A DNA stretch of 39,703 nucleotides from Ilumatobacteraceae bacterium (GTDB taxonomy: Bacteria > Actinomycetota > Acidimicrobiia > Acidimicrobiales > Ilumatobacteraceae): NCBI GenBank assembly GCA_030728545.1, contig JANQZQ010000024.1, forward strand, positions 1-39,703, read 5' to 3'. This document shows, one piece after another, positions 15,601-24,126 of the stretch. Position numbers and translations under genes: made by a program. Under the pieces are notes generated by a model that saw only the letters and a program-made list of their open reading frames with translations, had not been told where the DNA came from and did not search any database. The number at the start of each line of letters is the position of its first letter. The stretch's first letter is position 1.

Positions 15601-17291
15601 AACGTGGCGTTAACAGCGGCGATGATCGCCTGGTGCACCACATCGTGCTGCACCACGTTTTCTTCGCGACTCGTTTTAACCACAGTCACTCGGGGGCCTG
15701 CGAGTTGCACGGCGTCGAGCAGTTGCTGTGATGTTGCAGCAACTTGGGTGGCCACACCGTGAGCCGCAGCCAAGCCAACTAAGTCGGCTCGATGCGGTGT
15801 GCCAAACAAACGTTCAAAGGTGTCGCTGCCTAAGGTCGCGCGTTGCGGCAAGAACGAAAAAATGCCCCCACCACGGTTGTCAACTACCACTACTCGCAGA
15901 TCCACAGATCGCTCGGCAATACCTAGCAACCCGTTGATGTCATGCATGAAGGCAATGTCACCGATGAGCAAACCCGTCGGTGCTCGTGATGCAGCAGCAA
16001 TGCCCACGGCAGTTGACACCACACCGTCAATGCCGTTCACCCCGCGGTTGGAGTGCATCACCAAGTGATCGCAAGCGCCGGCGTACCACTCGACATCTCG
16101 AATAGGCATCGAAGACGACACCACGAGGTTTGCGTTGGCTGGCAATGTAGCCACCAACGTGCGCGCTACGCCTGGTTCGCTGAGCACTGGTTCGACATCA
16201 AGGGTTTGTGCAACGATCCGGCGGGCAGCGGCTTCGGCGCGCTGCCAACGCTCGCTCCATTCAGCATCGACTGGGGCTGTCACCCGCATGATGTCGGCGC
16301 AAATTGTCGCAGGGTCGCCTACGACATGCAGCGACACGCGACGATCAGGGTCGATCAAAAACGGCGACGCACTCACTGCAACGATGTCAGCACCAGACTC
16401 GCGCAGCCAGCCATTAACCACCTTCGACGCTGGCAAGGTTCCTAGTCGCAGCACCACCTCTGGGGTGAAGTTGCGCGCCACGTCAGCATCTCGCAGCCAC
16501 GCATCAGCATGACGAATTGCATTTGGGTTATCAGTGCGCGAGCCACCGAGCGGGTCGGCCAAAATCGGCCAGCGCAAATGCGCTGCCAAGGCAGCCACTA
16601 CTTGCTGTTCGGCACCCCGCGCCCCCGCCACGATCACACCGCGACGACCGTCAAGATGCGTTGCCAATTGGCTGAGCACATTGGTGCCAAGCGCAGCCGT
16701 CTTCGGGCGGTTCAGCGAGGCGGTTTCGTCACGCGGCACCACGAGCGGAGTGCCTGCATCAAGTAGTGGCTCGCGGAAAGGCAAGTTGAGATGCACAGGT
16801 CCAGCTCGCTCGGCTTGCGTCGCACCCAGCGCGCGTCGCGCGGTGCGTCGCCAAGTGTTGGTGTCGTCATCATCTGGCACTCCGGCATCAATGAACAGTC
16901 GCACAGCATTGCCGTACAAGTTGCGCTGATCAATTGTTTGTGCAGCACCAACACCTTGCAGTTCAGGAGGTCGATCCGCAGTCATCACCAAGAGCGGCAC
17001 TTCGTTGTGTGATGCCTCGATGATTGCCGGATAAAAATTGGCAGCGGCGGTTCCAGACGTGCACAGCAGCAACGTGGCTAGCCGTGTGACTGTCGAGATG
17101 CCCAGGGCAGCAAACGCCGCACTGCGTTCATCGTGAAACACATGCAAGGTGATGTCTGGTGCACTCGCGAGTGCCACCACCATTGGGGTCGAGCGCGAGC
17201 CCGGGGCCACTACAGCATGGCGCACGCCGAGACGGCACCATTCATCGACCACCGTGGCACAGAACGAAGCGGTCACATTCGTCGATTGCAT
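15597..17291 (-). CDS. menD: SEPHCHC synthase
   Basis: Thiamine-diphosphate enzyme that joins 2-oxoglutarate-derived succinic semialdehyde to isochorismate. The 564-residue length is normal. The N-terminal domain has VVAPGSRSTPMVVAL and HDERSAAFAALGI with the ThDP-activating Glu at residue 55, and CTSGTAAANFYPAIIEA. The C-terminal ThDP/Mg motif runs from GD at 444-445 through MHDINGLL to VDNRGGGIFSFLPQ near 471-483. It is convergent with menF, its upstream pathway partner, and divergent from the DsbA-like gene across only 18 nt. Transcribing it away from menF while keeping it in the cluster suggests shared control at 17.3 kb. Confidence 0.95.
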   Translation of the reverse strand: MQSTNVTASFCATVVDEWCRLGVRHAVVAPGSRSTPMVVALASAPDITLHVFHDERSAAFAALGISTVTRLATLLLCTSGTAAANFYPAIIEASHNEVPLLVMTADRPPELQGVGAAQTIDQRNLYGNAVRLFIDAGVPDDDDTNTWRRTARRALGATQAERAGPVHLNLPFREPLLDAGTPLVVPRDETASLNRPKTAALGTNVLSQLATHLDGRRGVIVAGARGAEQQVVAALAAHLRWPILADPLGGSRTDNPNAIRHADAWLRDADVARNFTPEVVLRLGTLPASKVVNGWLRESGADIVAVSASPFLIDPDRRVSLHVVGDPATICADIMRVTAPVDAEWSERWQRAEAAARRIVAQTLDVEPVLSEPGVARTLVATLPANANLVVSSSMPIRDVEWYAGACDHLVMHSNRGVNGIDGVVSTAVGIAAASRAPTGLLIGDIAFMHDINGLLGIAERSVDLRVVVVDNRGGGIFSFLPQRATLGSDTFERLFGTPHRADLVGLAAAHGVATQVAATSQQLLDAVQLAGPRVTVVKTSREENVVQHDVVHQAIIAAVNATL

Positions 17292-17309
17292 GCCTCTATC
17301 GTGGCAGCA

Positions 17310-18029
17310 ATGCGGGTAGAAGTGGTTTCAGACCTGGTGTGTCCTTGGTGCTACATCGGCAAACGGCGCTTTGACAACGCCGTTGCTCAAGTCGCTGCCC
17401 AACGTGCTACCCCACGTGCTAGCCCAGTCAGCTCGCCCGCTGTCACCATCACGTATCGGGCCTACCAGCTCGACCCCGGGGCCCCGCAAGACACGGCACC
17501 CGAGCCAGTGCGCGATGTGTATGCCCGCAAGTTTGGTGGCGTCGCTCGAGCCGACGAAATTTTGGCCAACGTAACAGCCGTGGCCCGTGACGAAGGCATC
17601 ACCTTCAACATGCACGATGCAGTGCGCGCCAACACGCTGCGTGCCCATCGTCTGCTCAAGTTGGTTGAACTCGAAGCCCCGTTGTTGCAAGCTGCAGTTA
17701 ATGAATCGATCATGGCGGCCTATTTCACCGAAGGACGCAATATCGCCGACGTAGCCACACTCATCGACTGCGCGGCACGCGTTGGTTTTTCATCAAGCGC
17801 CACCGCTGAACAGCTCGTCGGCGACGGTATCAGTAATGGTGTCAGTAATGGTGTCAGTGAAGGTGCCAGCAGCATCACTGCCCGCGCAGTGGCAGCCGAT
17901 TTACTGTGGGCCGCCGACCGCGACATCACCGCGGTGCCCACATTTGTGATCAACGACTCGTTCGCCGTGCCTGGCGCGCAAGACACCTCCACCTTCGTGC
18001 GTCTTTTGACCAAAATGTCCAATCAATGA
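17310..18029 (+). CDS. DsbA-family (FrnE-like) thiol oxidoreductase
   Basis: A 239-residue thioredoxin-fold protein of the FrnE type when started at the ATG at 17310 (MRVEVVSDLVCPWCYIGKRRF); longer readings run back over menD. The active-site CPWC follows strand 1, and the late cis-Pro strand AVPTFVINDSFAVPGAQD is present. No signal peptide is visible, so it is probably cytoplasmic. Residues 173-188 are four copies of a Gly-x-Ser-x tetrapeptide encoded by a 12-bp tandem repeat. Its TGA overlaps the menH ATG. It is not a known menaquinone enzyme; a disulfide or isomerase role is inferred. Confidence 0.85.
   Translation: MRVEVVSDLVCPWCYIGKRRFDNAVAQVAAQRATPRASPVSSPAVTITYRAYQLDPGAPQDTAPEPVRDVYARKFGGVARADEILANVTAVARDEGITFNMHDAVRANTLRAHRLLKLVELEAPLLQAAVNESIMAAYFTEGRNIADVATLIDCAARVGFSSSATAEQLVGDGISNGVSNGVSEGASSITARAVAADLLWAADRDITAVPTFVINDSFAVPGAQDTSTFVRLLTKMSNQ
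17826..17873 (+). repeat. Four-copy 12-bp tandem repeat inside the DsbA-like gene
   Basis: Units start at 17826, 17838, 17850 and 17862: GGTATCAGTAAT, GGTGTCAGTAAT, GGTGTCAGTGAA, GGTGCCAGCAGC. They encode Gly-Ile-Ser-Asn, Gly-Val-Ser-Asn, Gly-Val-Ser-Glu and Gly-Ala-Ser-Ser. The middle copies are nearly identical and the last most diverged, the pattern of a recent in-frame slippage expansion in a surface loop. Confidence 0.85.
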
Positions 18030-18826
18030 CGGCCCCACTTCACCAACTCGCTCATGAAGTGATCGGCGACGGGCCCCACCCGTTGGTATTTGTACACGGC
18101 TTCACCCAAACTCGCACGTCGTGGCGCACCGTCGCTCAGACCGTTGTGGCGGGTGTACCGGCGTCGCGCGCAATGCTCATTGACCTGCCAGGTCACGGCG
18201 AGTCACAGCAGGTTGCGGCTGATATTGCCGAGTCTGCTCGACTCGTCACCGAATGCGGCGGCCAAGCCACGTACATCGGTTACTCGCTGGGGGCACGCGT
18301 GGTGCTCCACGCATTGATCAACCAGCCGAACGCTGTGCAACGGGCTGTGGTCATCAGCGGCACGGCAGGTCTTGCAACACCTGCCGAACGCGACGAGCGA
18401 GTTGCTGCCGACGAACTGCTTGCCCAACGGATTGAAGCGATCGGTGTTGAGGCGTTTGTCGACGAGTGGCTGGCACTCCCCTTATTTGCCGATGTGCCGC
18501 TGGCAGCAAATCAGCGCCGCGAGCGACTCACCAATACTGCGCAGGGCTTGGCCACCAGCCTGCGACGCTGCGGGCAAGGCACACAGACACCGTTGTGGAA
18601 CGAGTTGGCGCAGATCACCACCCCACTCCTGGCCATTGCTGGCTCACTTGATGCAAAATACGTAGCCCACGCTCGACGGTTGGCGACCACAGCACCGCAG
18701 GCCACGTTGCGAATCATCCCCGACGCCGGCCACGCCACGCATTTGGTCGCCCCGCAGCTAGTGGCTGACGAAATTATTCACTGGATTACCAACCCCACGG
18801 CATACAGCACACCCACCACGAGTTGA
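18026..18826 (+). CDS. menH: SHCHC synthase-like alpha/beta hydrolase
   Basis: A 266-residue alpha/beta hydrolase predicted to eliminate pyruvate from SEPHCHC in menaquinone synthesis. The oxyanion region is FVHGFTQTRTSW (residues 22-33). The nucleophile elbow is GYSLGARVV with Ser87. The acid is probably Asp in AGSLDAKYV, and the base is His236 in PDAGHATHL. The LPGHGES motif is typical of MenH. The start at 18026 overlaps the DsbA-like stop by ATGA. MenH is assigned mainly from this motif set and the flanking men genes; a related hydrolase activity is possible. Its 3' end overlaps menA by 49 nt in the antisense direction. Confidence 0.85.
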   Translation: MTAPLHQLAHEVIGDGPHPLVFVHGFTQTRTSWRTVAQTVVAGVPASRAMLIDLPGHGESQQVAADIAESARLVTECGGQATYIGYSLGARVVLHALINQPNAVQRAVVISGTAGLATPAERDERVAADELLAQRIEAIGVEAFVDEWLALPLFADVPLAANQRRERLTNTAQGLATSLRRCGQGTQTPLWNELAQITTPLLAIAGSLDAKYVAHARRLATTAPQATLRIIPDAGHATHLVAPQLVADEIIHWITNPTAYSTPTTS

Positions 18827-19659
18827 GCCCGGGCAGTCATGCCCAACGCTCGCACCAAGTCGGGTGTTGAACGCGCGGCACGAACGGTGGAGATTGCCGG
18901 GAGCGCAGCCAGCAACCCGACCAAGCCAAGCGCCGCTAGCGGCTCGTCGAAGGCTGCAACCACCATCGCCACAGCGGCAGCAACGAACATCAACGAATAC
19001 GCAGATCGTGCTCGGCGTGGGCCCAACCGCACGGCCAGCGTGATTTTGCCGCTCGTGCGGTCGTTGTCAATATCTCGAATGTTGTTCACCATCAACAACG
19101 CCACTGCCAGAAAACCAGCCACTGCACCCGACACCAGCGCCAAGCGGGTGACTTGCTCGATAATCACGAACACTGTTCCTGCTGTGGCCACCAAACCAAA
19201 AAACACAAAGACGAACACTTCGCCGAGACCGAGATACCCGTAGGGCTTTGGCCCACCGGTATATGTCCAACCCGCTGCCATGCACACCACGCCAACAGCT
19301 AGTAGCCACCATGATGTGCGTGCAGCAAGCACCAAACCGAATACTCCTGCGACTGCAAACGAGATCATTGCTGCTCGTTTCACCGCCGCCGCCGAGGCTG
19401 CGCCCGACGCCACCAGACGCATTGGGCCTTGTCGATGATCATCGGTACCACGCACCCCGTCGGAGTAGTCGTTGGCGTAATTCACTGCCACTTGCAGCGC
19501 CAGGCTTACGACGAGTGCGAACCCGCCGTGCAGCACTACTCGCCCCGCATCTACGCCTGTTTCACCAGCCACCACCGCCATGCCGACGGCCACTGGCACC
19601 ACTGCAGCGGGCAAGGTTCGCGGCCGCGCCCCACTCACCCAAGCAGCGCGAGTTGTCAT
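18778..19659 (-). CDS. menA: 1,4-dihydroxy-2-naphthoate polyprenyltransferase
   Basis: Membrane UbiA-family enzyme that attaches the polyprenyl chain to DHNA. From the ATG at 19657-19659 the protein has 293 residues and begins MTTRAAWVSGARPRTLPAAV; longer readings cross the promoter gap. The first Asp-rich motif is NYANDYSDGVRGTD (Asp64, Asp67) and the second is NNIRDIDNDRTSGK. Both bind Mg-diphosphate. Eight to nine hydrophobic segments are visible. It is divergent from menE, and its last 49 nt are antisense to the end of menH. Confidence 0.93.
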   Translation of the reverse strand: MTTRAAWVSGARPRTLPAAVVPVAVGMAVVAGETGVDAGRVVLHGGFALVVSLALQVAVNYANDYSDGVRGTDDHRQGPMRLVASGAASAAAVKRAAMISFAVAGVFGLVLAARTSWWLLAVGVVCMAAGWTYTGGPKPYGYLGLGEVFVFVFFGLVATAGTVFVIIEQVTRLALVSGAVAGFLAVALLMVNNIRDIDNDRTSGKITLAVRLGPRRARSAYSLMFVAAAVAMVVAAFDEPLAALGLVGLLAALPAISTVRAARSTPDLVRALGMTARAQLVVGVLYAVGLVIQ

Positions 19660-19726
19660 CGCTTCGCAGATTAGTCGGCACCGTGCACCAACGTCGTGGT
19701 GCCTGAAAAAGCCATAGCGTGGCGAT

Positions 19727-20860
19727 GTGCCAAGGCTGATTGCCATTGACTTCGCCGCGTCAGCACATTTTCGCAATGCCGTGCAGCAAATCTGGCACGA
19801 CGGCGATGTGGTCTTGGCGCTAGATCAGCGATTGCTACCGGCGGCGCGTCGTCGAGTCGCTGTTGCGTTGGGCGCCGACTTACTCGTCGACGAACACGGA
19901 ACCCACCAGCTGTCAACCGAAACAAATGCGAGTTCACCATCTGCAACTCGTTTCGTTGCGTTGCAGCCCGATGACGCACTCGTCATTGCCACGAGCGGTT
20001 CTACCGGTGCACCCAAAGGCGTCGTTCACACTCACGCCGGTCTGGCCGCACACGCTCAGATGACCGGTGAACGGCTGGGCTTGTCGGCAACGGATCATTG
20101 GTGGCTTTGTCTGCCACCTGCGCACATCGGTGGTTTTGGCGTCTTGTATCGGGCGTTGCACTTTGGTGCCCAACTGAGTTTTGCCGCCCACGTTGACGAA
20201 GGCTCGCTGCAGGCTGCACTCGCGGCCGGGGCTACGCACACCGCTGTGGTGCCCACTCATCTTGCGCGTCACGACTTTGCACCATGGCAAGCCGTGTTGG
20301 TGGGCGGAGCGCGTTCAGGAATGCTGCCAAGCAATGCCATCAGCACCTATGGGCTCACTGAAACTGGTGGTGGCGTGGTCTATGACGGCGTCGCACTCAA
20401 CGGTGTTGCTATGCAACTCATCGCCGGTCGCATTTTGTTGCATAGCCCGAGCATGGCGCGCACTTACCGTCACACCGCGTTGCCCCTCCAAGACGGCTGG
20501 CTAGACACCGGTGACGTGGGAGTAATGGTGGACGGCCGCCTGCGGGTACAGGGCCGCGCTGATGATCTCATCATCACCGGTGGCAACAAAGTCTGGCCGC
20601 ATGTGGTGGAACAGCGTTTACGTGAACATCCACTCGTGCGCGACGTCGCAGTGCGCGGCCGACCCGACCCCGAATGGGGCTCGATTGTGTGTGCCTACGT
20701 AGCACCGGTGTCTCCCACTAATGCTCCGACACTTGAAGCGTTACGTCATCACGTAAAAGAAACGTTGGCCGCGTACTATGCGCCGCGTGAATTAGTGGTC
20801 GTCGACAGCATCCCGCGCACCGCATTGGGCAAAGTTATTACTGCAGAACTTCCGCAATGA
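19727..20860 (+). CDS. menE: O-succinylbenzoate-CoA ligase, short form
   Basis: ANL-superfamily ligase that activates o-succinylbenzoate with ATP and CoA. At 377 residues it is a shortened MenE in which little precedes the P-loop TSGSTGAPKG (residues 89-98). Other motifs are CLPPAHIGGFGVLYRAL, STYGLTETGGGVVYDG (adenylate-binding), GWLDTGDVG, and GRADDLIITGGNKVWPHVVE with the hinge. The catalytic Lys is in IPRTALGKVITAEL. Start is GTG at 19727. Its stop overlaps the MFS gene by ATGA. Substrate identity rests on the neighbouring menA, menH, menD, menF and menG. Confidence 0.9.
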   Translation: MPRLIAIDFAASAHFRNAVQQIWHDGDVVLALDQRLLPAARRRVAVALGADLLVDEHGTHQLSTETNASSPSATRFVALQPDDALVIATSGSTGAPKGVVHTHAGLAAHAQMTGERLGLSATDHWWLCLPPAHIGGFGVLYRALHFGAQLSFAAHVDEGSLQAALAAGATHTAVVPTHLARHDFAPWQAVLVGGARSGMLPSNAISTYGLTETGGGVVYDGVALNGVAMQLIAGRILLHSPSMARTYRHTALPLQDGWLDTGDVGVMVDGRLRVQGRADDLIITGGNKVWPHVVEQRLREHPLVRDVAVRGRPDPEWGSIVCAYVAPVSPTNAPTLEALRHHVKETLAAYYAPRELVVVDSIPRTALGKVITAELPQ

Positions 20861-22113
20861 AACGCACCAAGGAGCCGGGTCCCCGCCTCCCGGCAATTTT
20901 TTGGCGCCACTTTGCTGCGTCGACAACATCCAATCTCGGTGACGGTCTCGTCGCTGGTGCGGCTCCGTTGTTGGCCCTCACCCTCACCGACGACCCACGG
21001 TTGCTCAGCTCGGTCAGCGTGGCTGCCATGTTGCCGTGGTTCGTTATGGCACTTCCAGTCGGAGTTTTTATCGACCGCCACGAACGACGGCGCATCATGG
21101 CTACGGCCAACGCACTGCGAGCCCTGCTTTTTGCAGCCGCAACCACCGCCATTCTCCTCGACGTCATGACCATCTGGTGGCTTTTCGGCGTGGTGCTAGC
21201 GCTTGCAGTGTGCGAAGTGTTCTACGACATGTCCGCCCAAGCGTTCTTACCATCAATCGTTGATGAACATCAGCTTGAAACAGCTAATGGGCGCCTGTAC
21301 GCCGCCGAAGTCGCTGCCAACTCTTTCGTGGGTCTGCCGTTGGGCACCTGGTTGTTTGTTCTCGCAGCAGCCGCACCATTCGGTGTCCAGGCGGTGGCTT
21401 TGGTGATAGCGGCGTTTTTGATCGCTTCAATTCGACCCAAGTATCCGTTCGTCGCAACACCCACCGAGGAAAATTACGTACAAAGTTTGCGCACGGGCTT
21501 GGCGTGGCTCTGGCGCCACCCACTGTTGCGATTGCTGGCTCTCATGTTGGGGGCAGCGAACATGTGCCACATGTTTGCCCAATCCATCTTTGCAAAATAT
21601 GTGCGCGACGAACTGGGTCTTGGCCCCCGCGGTTTTGGCTTGCTGCTGGCCGCAACTGCCATCGGCTCAATCGTCGGCGGCCTCGTTGGTGCACGGCTGG
21701 CACGGCTCATTGGGCCGGCTGTTGCGATTGTGTTTTCGTATGCGATGTTCGCAGCGTTAGAAATTATCCCAGCGGTGCTGCCACGAGTCTGGGCCGTGGT
21801 AATCGCCGGCGTACTCATGGCTACGTTCGGAACCGTTTGGAATGTAATCACGGTGAGTTTGCGCCAACGCCTCATTCCTCCAGAACTATTCGGACGCGTC
21901 AACAGCGTCTATCGATTCATCGGCACAGGCACTTCTGCTTTCGGCGCGCTCATCGGCGGACAGATCGCGTTTTACTTTGGCCTCCGAGCCACTTACTTGG
22001 TTTCGGGTGTCACACTCGGCATCATCCTCGTGATTGGCGCGCCACGATTGCTGCGCCATTCGCGCACCTACATGGCGCCCGAGCGCACCCCTGCTCCGCC
22101 GTCGATCACATAA
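20857..22113 (+). CDS. MFS transporter
   Basis: A 418-residue major facilitator protein with about 12 hydrophobic helices. The N-terminal segment FAASTTSNLGDGLVAGAAPLLAL and the loop GVFIDRHERRRIMATANALRA match the MFS_3/enterobactin-exporter-like group, which often exports hydrophobic small molecules. A middle loop (RPKYPFVATPTEENYVQSLRTGL) separates the two six-helix halves. It is coupled to menE by ATGA, but nothing in its sequence ties it to quinones, so the substrate is unknown. Its last 46 nt are antisense to the end of the SDR gene. Confidence 0.88.
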   Translation: MKRTKEPGPRLPAIFWRHFAASTTSNLGDGLVAGAAPLLALTLTDDPRLLSSVSVAAMLPWFVMALPVGVFIDRHERRRIMATANALRALLFAAATTAILLDVMTIWWLFGVVLALAVCEVFYDMSAQAFLPSIVDEHQLETANGRLYAAEVAANSFVGLPLGTWLFVLAAAAPFGVQAVALVIAAFLIASIRPKYPFVATPTEENYVQSLRTGLAWLWRHPLLRLLALMLGAANMCHMFAQSIFAKYVRDELGLGPRGFGLLLAATAIGSIVGGLVGARLARLIGPAVAIVFSYAMFAALEIIPAVLPRVWAVVIAGVLMATFGTVWNVITVSLRQRLIPPELFGRVNSVYRFIGTGTSAFGALIGGQIAFYFGLRATYLVSGVTLGIILVIGAPRLLRHSRTYMAPERTPAPPSIT

Positions 22114-22817
22114 GTTTCGCCAGTGATCCAACTGGCTTTATCCGATGCCAAAAAGAGCGCCAAGTTGGCGATGTCTTCCGGCTCACCCAATCGACCTGTT
22201 GGCAGTTGGCTGGCCATTTTCTCGCCGTAGTTTTCCAGCAGCACCGAGGCGAAGTCGGTCTTCACCAAACCTGGCGCGATTCCCACCACGCGCGTTGGCC
22301 CAATTTCACCAGCCAGTTGCCGCGTCATGTGAATAAGTGCTGCCTTAGTGAGGTTGTAGACGCCCAAGAATCCTTCAGCACGCAGTCCACCGACTGATGC
22401 GATGTTGATGATTACCCCGGGATGCGCCTTCAGGTGGCCTTCCCAGGCCGCTTTGCACCAAAACAAGGGGCCGCGCAGGTTGACCTGAAACGTCTTGTCA
22501 TATCGCGACTCATCCACCCCGAGGGTGGGGCCCATGTATGGGTTGGTCGCTGCATTATTCACCAAGATGTCGAGTGCTCCGAAGCGTTCGATGGTTGCAG
22601 ACACACAAGCTCGACCTGCGTCAACGTCACCGGCGTTAGCAGCAAACACTTCAACATCACCGACCATGTCTTTACGGGCTTCAACAAGTGCGTCGTGTTT
22701 ACGTGACGAGATCATGACTTTTGCTCCGGCTGCAGCGAAGTGGGTGGCTATTGCTTTGCCGATTCCCCGCGACGCACCAGTAACTAACGCAACCTTGCCA
22801 TCCAAACGAAGTTCCAT
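22068..22817 (-). CDS. Short-chain dehydrogenase/reductase
   Basis: A 249-residue classical SDR from the ATG at 22815-22817 (MELRLDGKVALVTGASRGIG). The cofactor motif TGASRGIG is at residues 13-20, the NNAA motif near 87-90, and the catalytic triad is Ser141, Tyr154 and Lys158 (YNLTK). The PGLVKTDF segment and the C-terminal WITGETYVIDGGAGV are typical. NAD(H) versus NADP(H) preference cannot be fixed; Ser-Arg after strand 2 (ISSRK) leans toward NADPH. It is the last gene of the phoH-ybeY-corC run, 10 nt after the CNNM stop. The substrate is unknown. Confidence 0.92.
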   Translation of the reverse strand: MELRLDGKVALVTGASRGIGKAIATHFAAAGAKVMISSRKHDALVEARKDMVGDVEVFAANAGDVDAGRACVSATIERFGALDILVNNAATNPYMGPTLGVDESRYDKTFQVNLRGPLFWCKAAWEGHLKAHPGVIINIASVGGLRAEGFLGVYNLTKAALIHMTRQLAGEIGPTRVVGIAPGLVKTDFASVLLENYGEKMASQLPTGRLGEPEDIANLALFLASDKASWITGETYVIDGGAGVRSGAM

Positions 22818-22827
22818 ATCGGGAACC

Positions 22828-24123
22828 CTAGTTGGCGATCGGGTTGCCGCCTGCCCTCGGCACGTAGCGCACCACAGTGACACGACGCCCGTCAAGCTCT
22901 TCGACTCGCAACTGATAACCCTCGGCATCAACGCGATCACCAATTCGCGGCATCCGACCAATCAAGCCGAAAACGTATCCGCCGATGGTGTCGTACTCGG
23001 CGGTGCTCAGCGAAATACCTAGCCGTTGGTTCACGTCATCGAGACCCACCGCACCTTCAACCAACATGTCTCCGCCTGGCAGCTGCCGAAAGCGACTGTC
23101 GGCATCGTCGTGTTCGTCGACAATCTCGCCGACGAGCTCTTCCAAGCAATCTTCCAGCGACACGATGCCGCTAAACGCGCCGTATTCGTCGGCAACGATG
23201 GCCAGGTGGTTTCGCGTGCGCTGCATTTCACGCATTAATTCGGCCACTGGTTTGCCTTCGGGCACCACGTGGGCTTCGCGCATCAATGTGCTTACCAACT
23301 CGCCACCCTTACCCTCACGTTCGACACGCATCAAGTCTTTGGTATTCACCGTGCCTGCAACGTCGTCGATGTCGTCGTCATCCACCCGTATCACGGGCAT
23401 GCGACTGAATCGGTGCTCAATGGCCACGGTGAGCGCGTCCGAAACAGTCACGGTTTCAACAACGGTGACGACATCATGGCGAGGTCGCATAATTTCACGC
23501 ACCACGGTGTCACCAAACTCAATTACGGATTCGATGAGTTCCTTCTCCTCAACTTCGATTACCGAGTCTGCTGCTGCGGCTTGCACGATGCCGAGGAACT
23601 CGTTTTCGCTGATGAACGGCCCGGCATCCAGGCCTTGGCCCTTCACCATCAAGTTCGTTACGCGAATCAAGAGGTTGGAGATCACCCGCAACGGCCAGAA
23701 TGCAGCTAACGCCGAAACAAAAGGCGCAGTGGCAGAAGCCCCGCGCACCGAATACAGCACGGCATACGTCTTGGGCACTGCCTCGGCCAAAACAAAGAAC
23801 AACACCACGTTGAGTGCGACTCCAATCACTACACCCGGAGCCCCAAACAGACGGTTGGCCACCACACCCGTCAGAGTCGCTTGCAGGGTTTGCAAAATAT
23901 TTACGGTCAACAACAACGGGTTCACCCAGCGTGTGGGGTCACTAGCCAAACGCACCAGAACACCACCACGTTTATGCCCGTCGGCCAACAAAGCCTCGGC
24001 TTTTTGCTGACTGATTCGTGACAGCGACATTTCGGCCAACGAGAGCAACGTCAAGACAACGAGCAACACACCGACGGCAACCAAAATCCAAATATCAATG
24101 GTGGTGGGTGCAGCAGCAATCAT
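22828..24123 (-). CDS. CNNM/CorC-type membrane protein (DUF21-CBS-CorC)
   Basis: A 431-residue CNNM/HlyC-CorC family protein implicated in Mg2+/Co2+ handling. Domains in order are an N-terminal DUF21 membrane domain of about four helices (IWILVAVGVLLVVLTLLSL to roughly residue 150), a tandem CBS pair (about 200-325, with MRPRHDVVTVV and EYGAFSGIVSLEDCLEELVGEIVDEHD), and a C-terminal CorC/HlyC domain (FRQLPGGDMLVEGAVGLDDVN through RVTVVRYVP). It follows ybeY by 3 nt in the conserved phoH-ybeY-corC order. Older annotation calls such proteins hemolysins; that is not supported here. Confidence 0.93.
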   Translation of the reverse strand: MIAAAPTTIDIWILVAVGVLLVVLTLLSLAEMSLSRISQQKAEALLADGHKRGGVLVRLASDPTRWVNPLLLTVNILQTLQATLTGVVANRLFGAPGVVIGVALNVVLFFVLAEAVPKTYAVLYSVRGASATAPFVSALAAFWPLRVISNLLIRVTNLMVKGQGLDAGPFISENEFLGIVQAAAADSVIEVEEKELIESVIEFGDTVVREIMRPRHDVVTVVETVTVSDALTVAIEHRFSRMPVIRVDDDDIDDVAGTVNTKDLMRVEREGKGGELVSTLMREAHVVPEGKPVAELMREMQRTRNHLAIVADEYGAFSGIVSLEDCLEELVGEIVDEHDDADSRFRQLPGGDMLVEGAVGLDDVNQRLGISLSTAEYDTIGGYVFGLIGRMPRIGDRVDAEGYQLRVEELDGRRVTVVRYVPRAGGNPIAN

Positions 24124-24126
24124 GCG

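Noticed and set aside
17133..17309. Long N-terminal extension of the DsbA-like protein
   Set aside because: It is antisense to menD; the thioredoxin fold begins at MRVEVVSDLVCPWC.
17826..17873. CRISPR-like array
   Set aside because: The 12-bp units are contiguous, in-frame and without spacers, so this is an ordinary coding tandem repeat.
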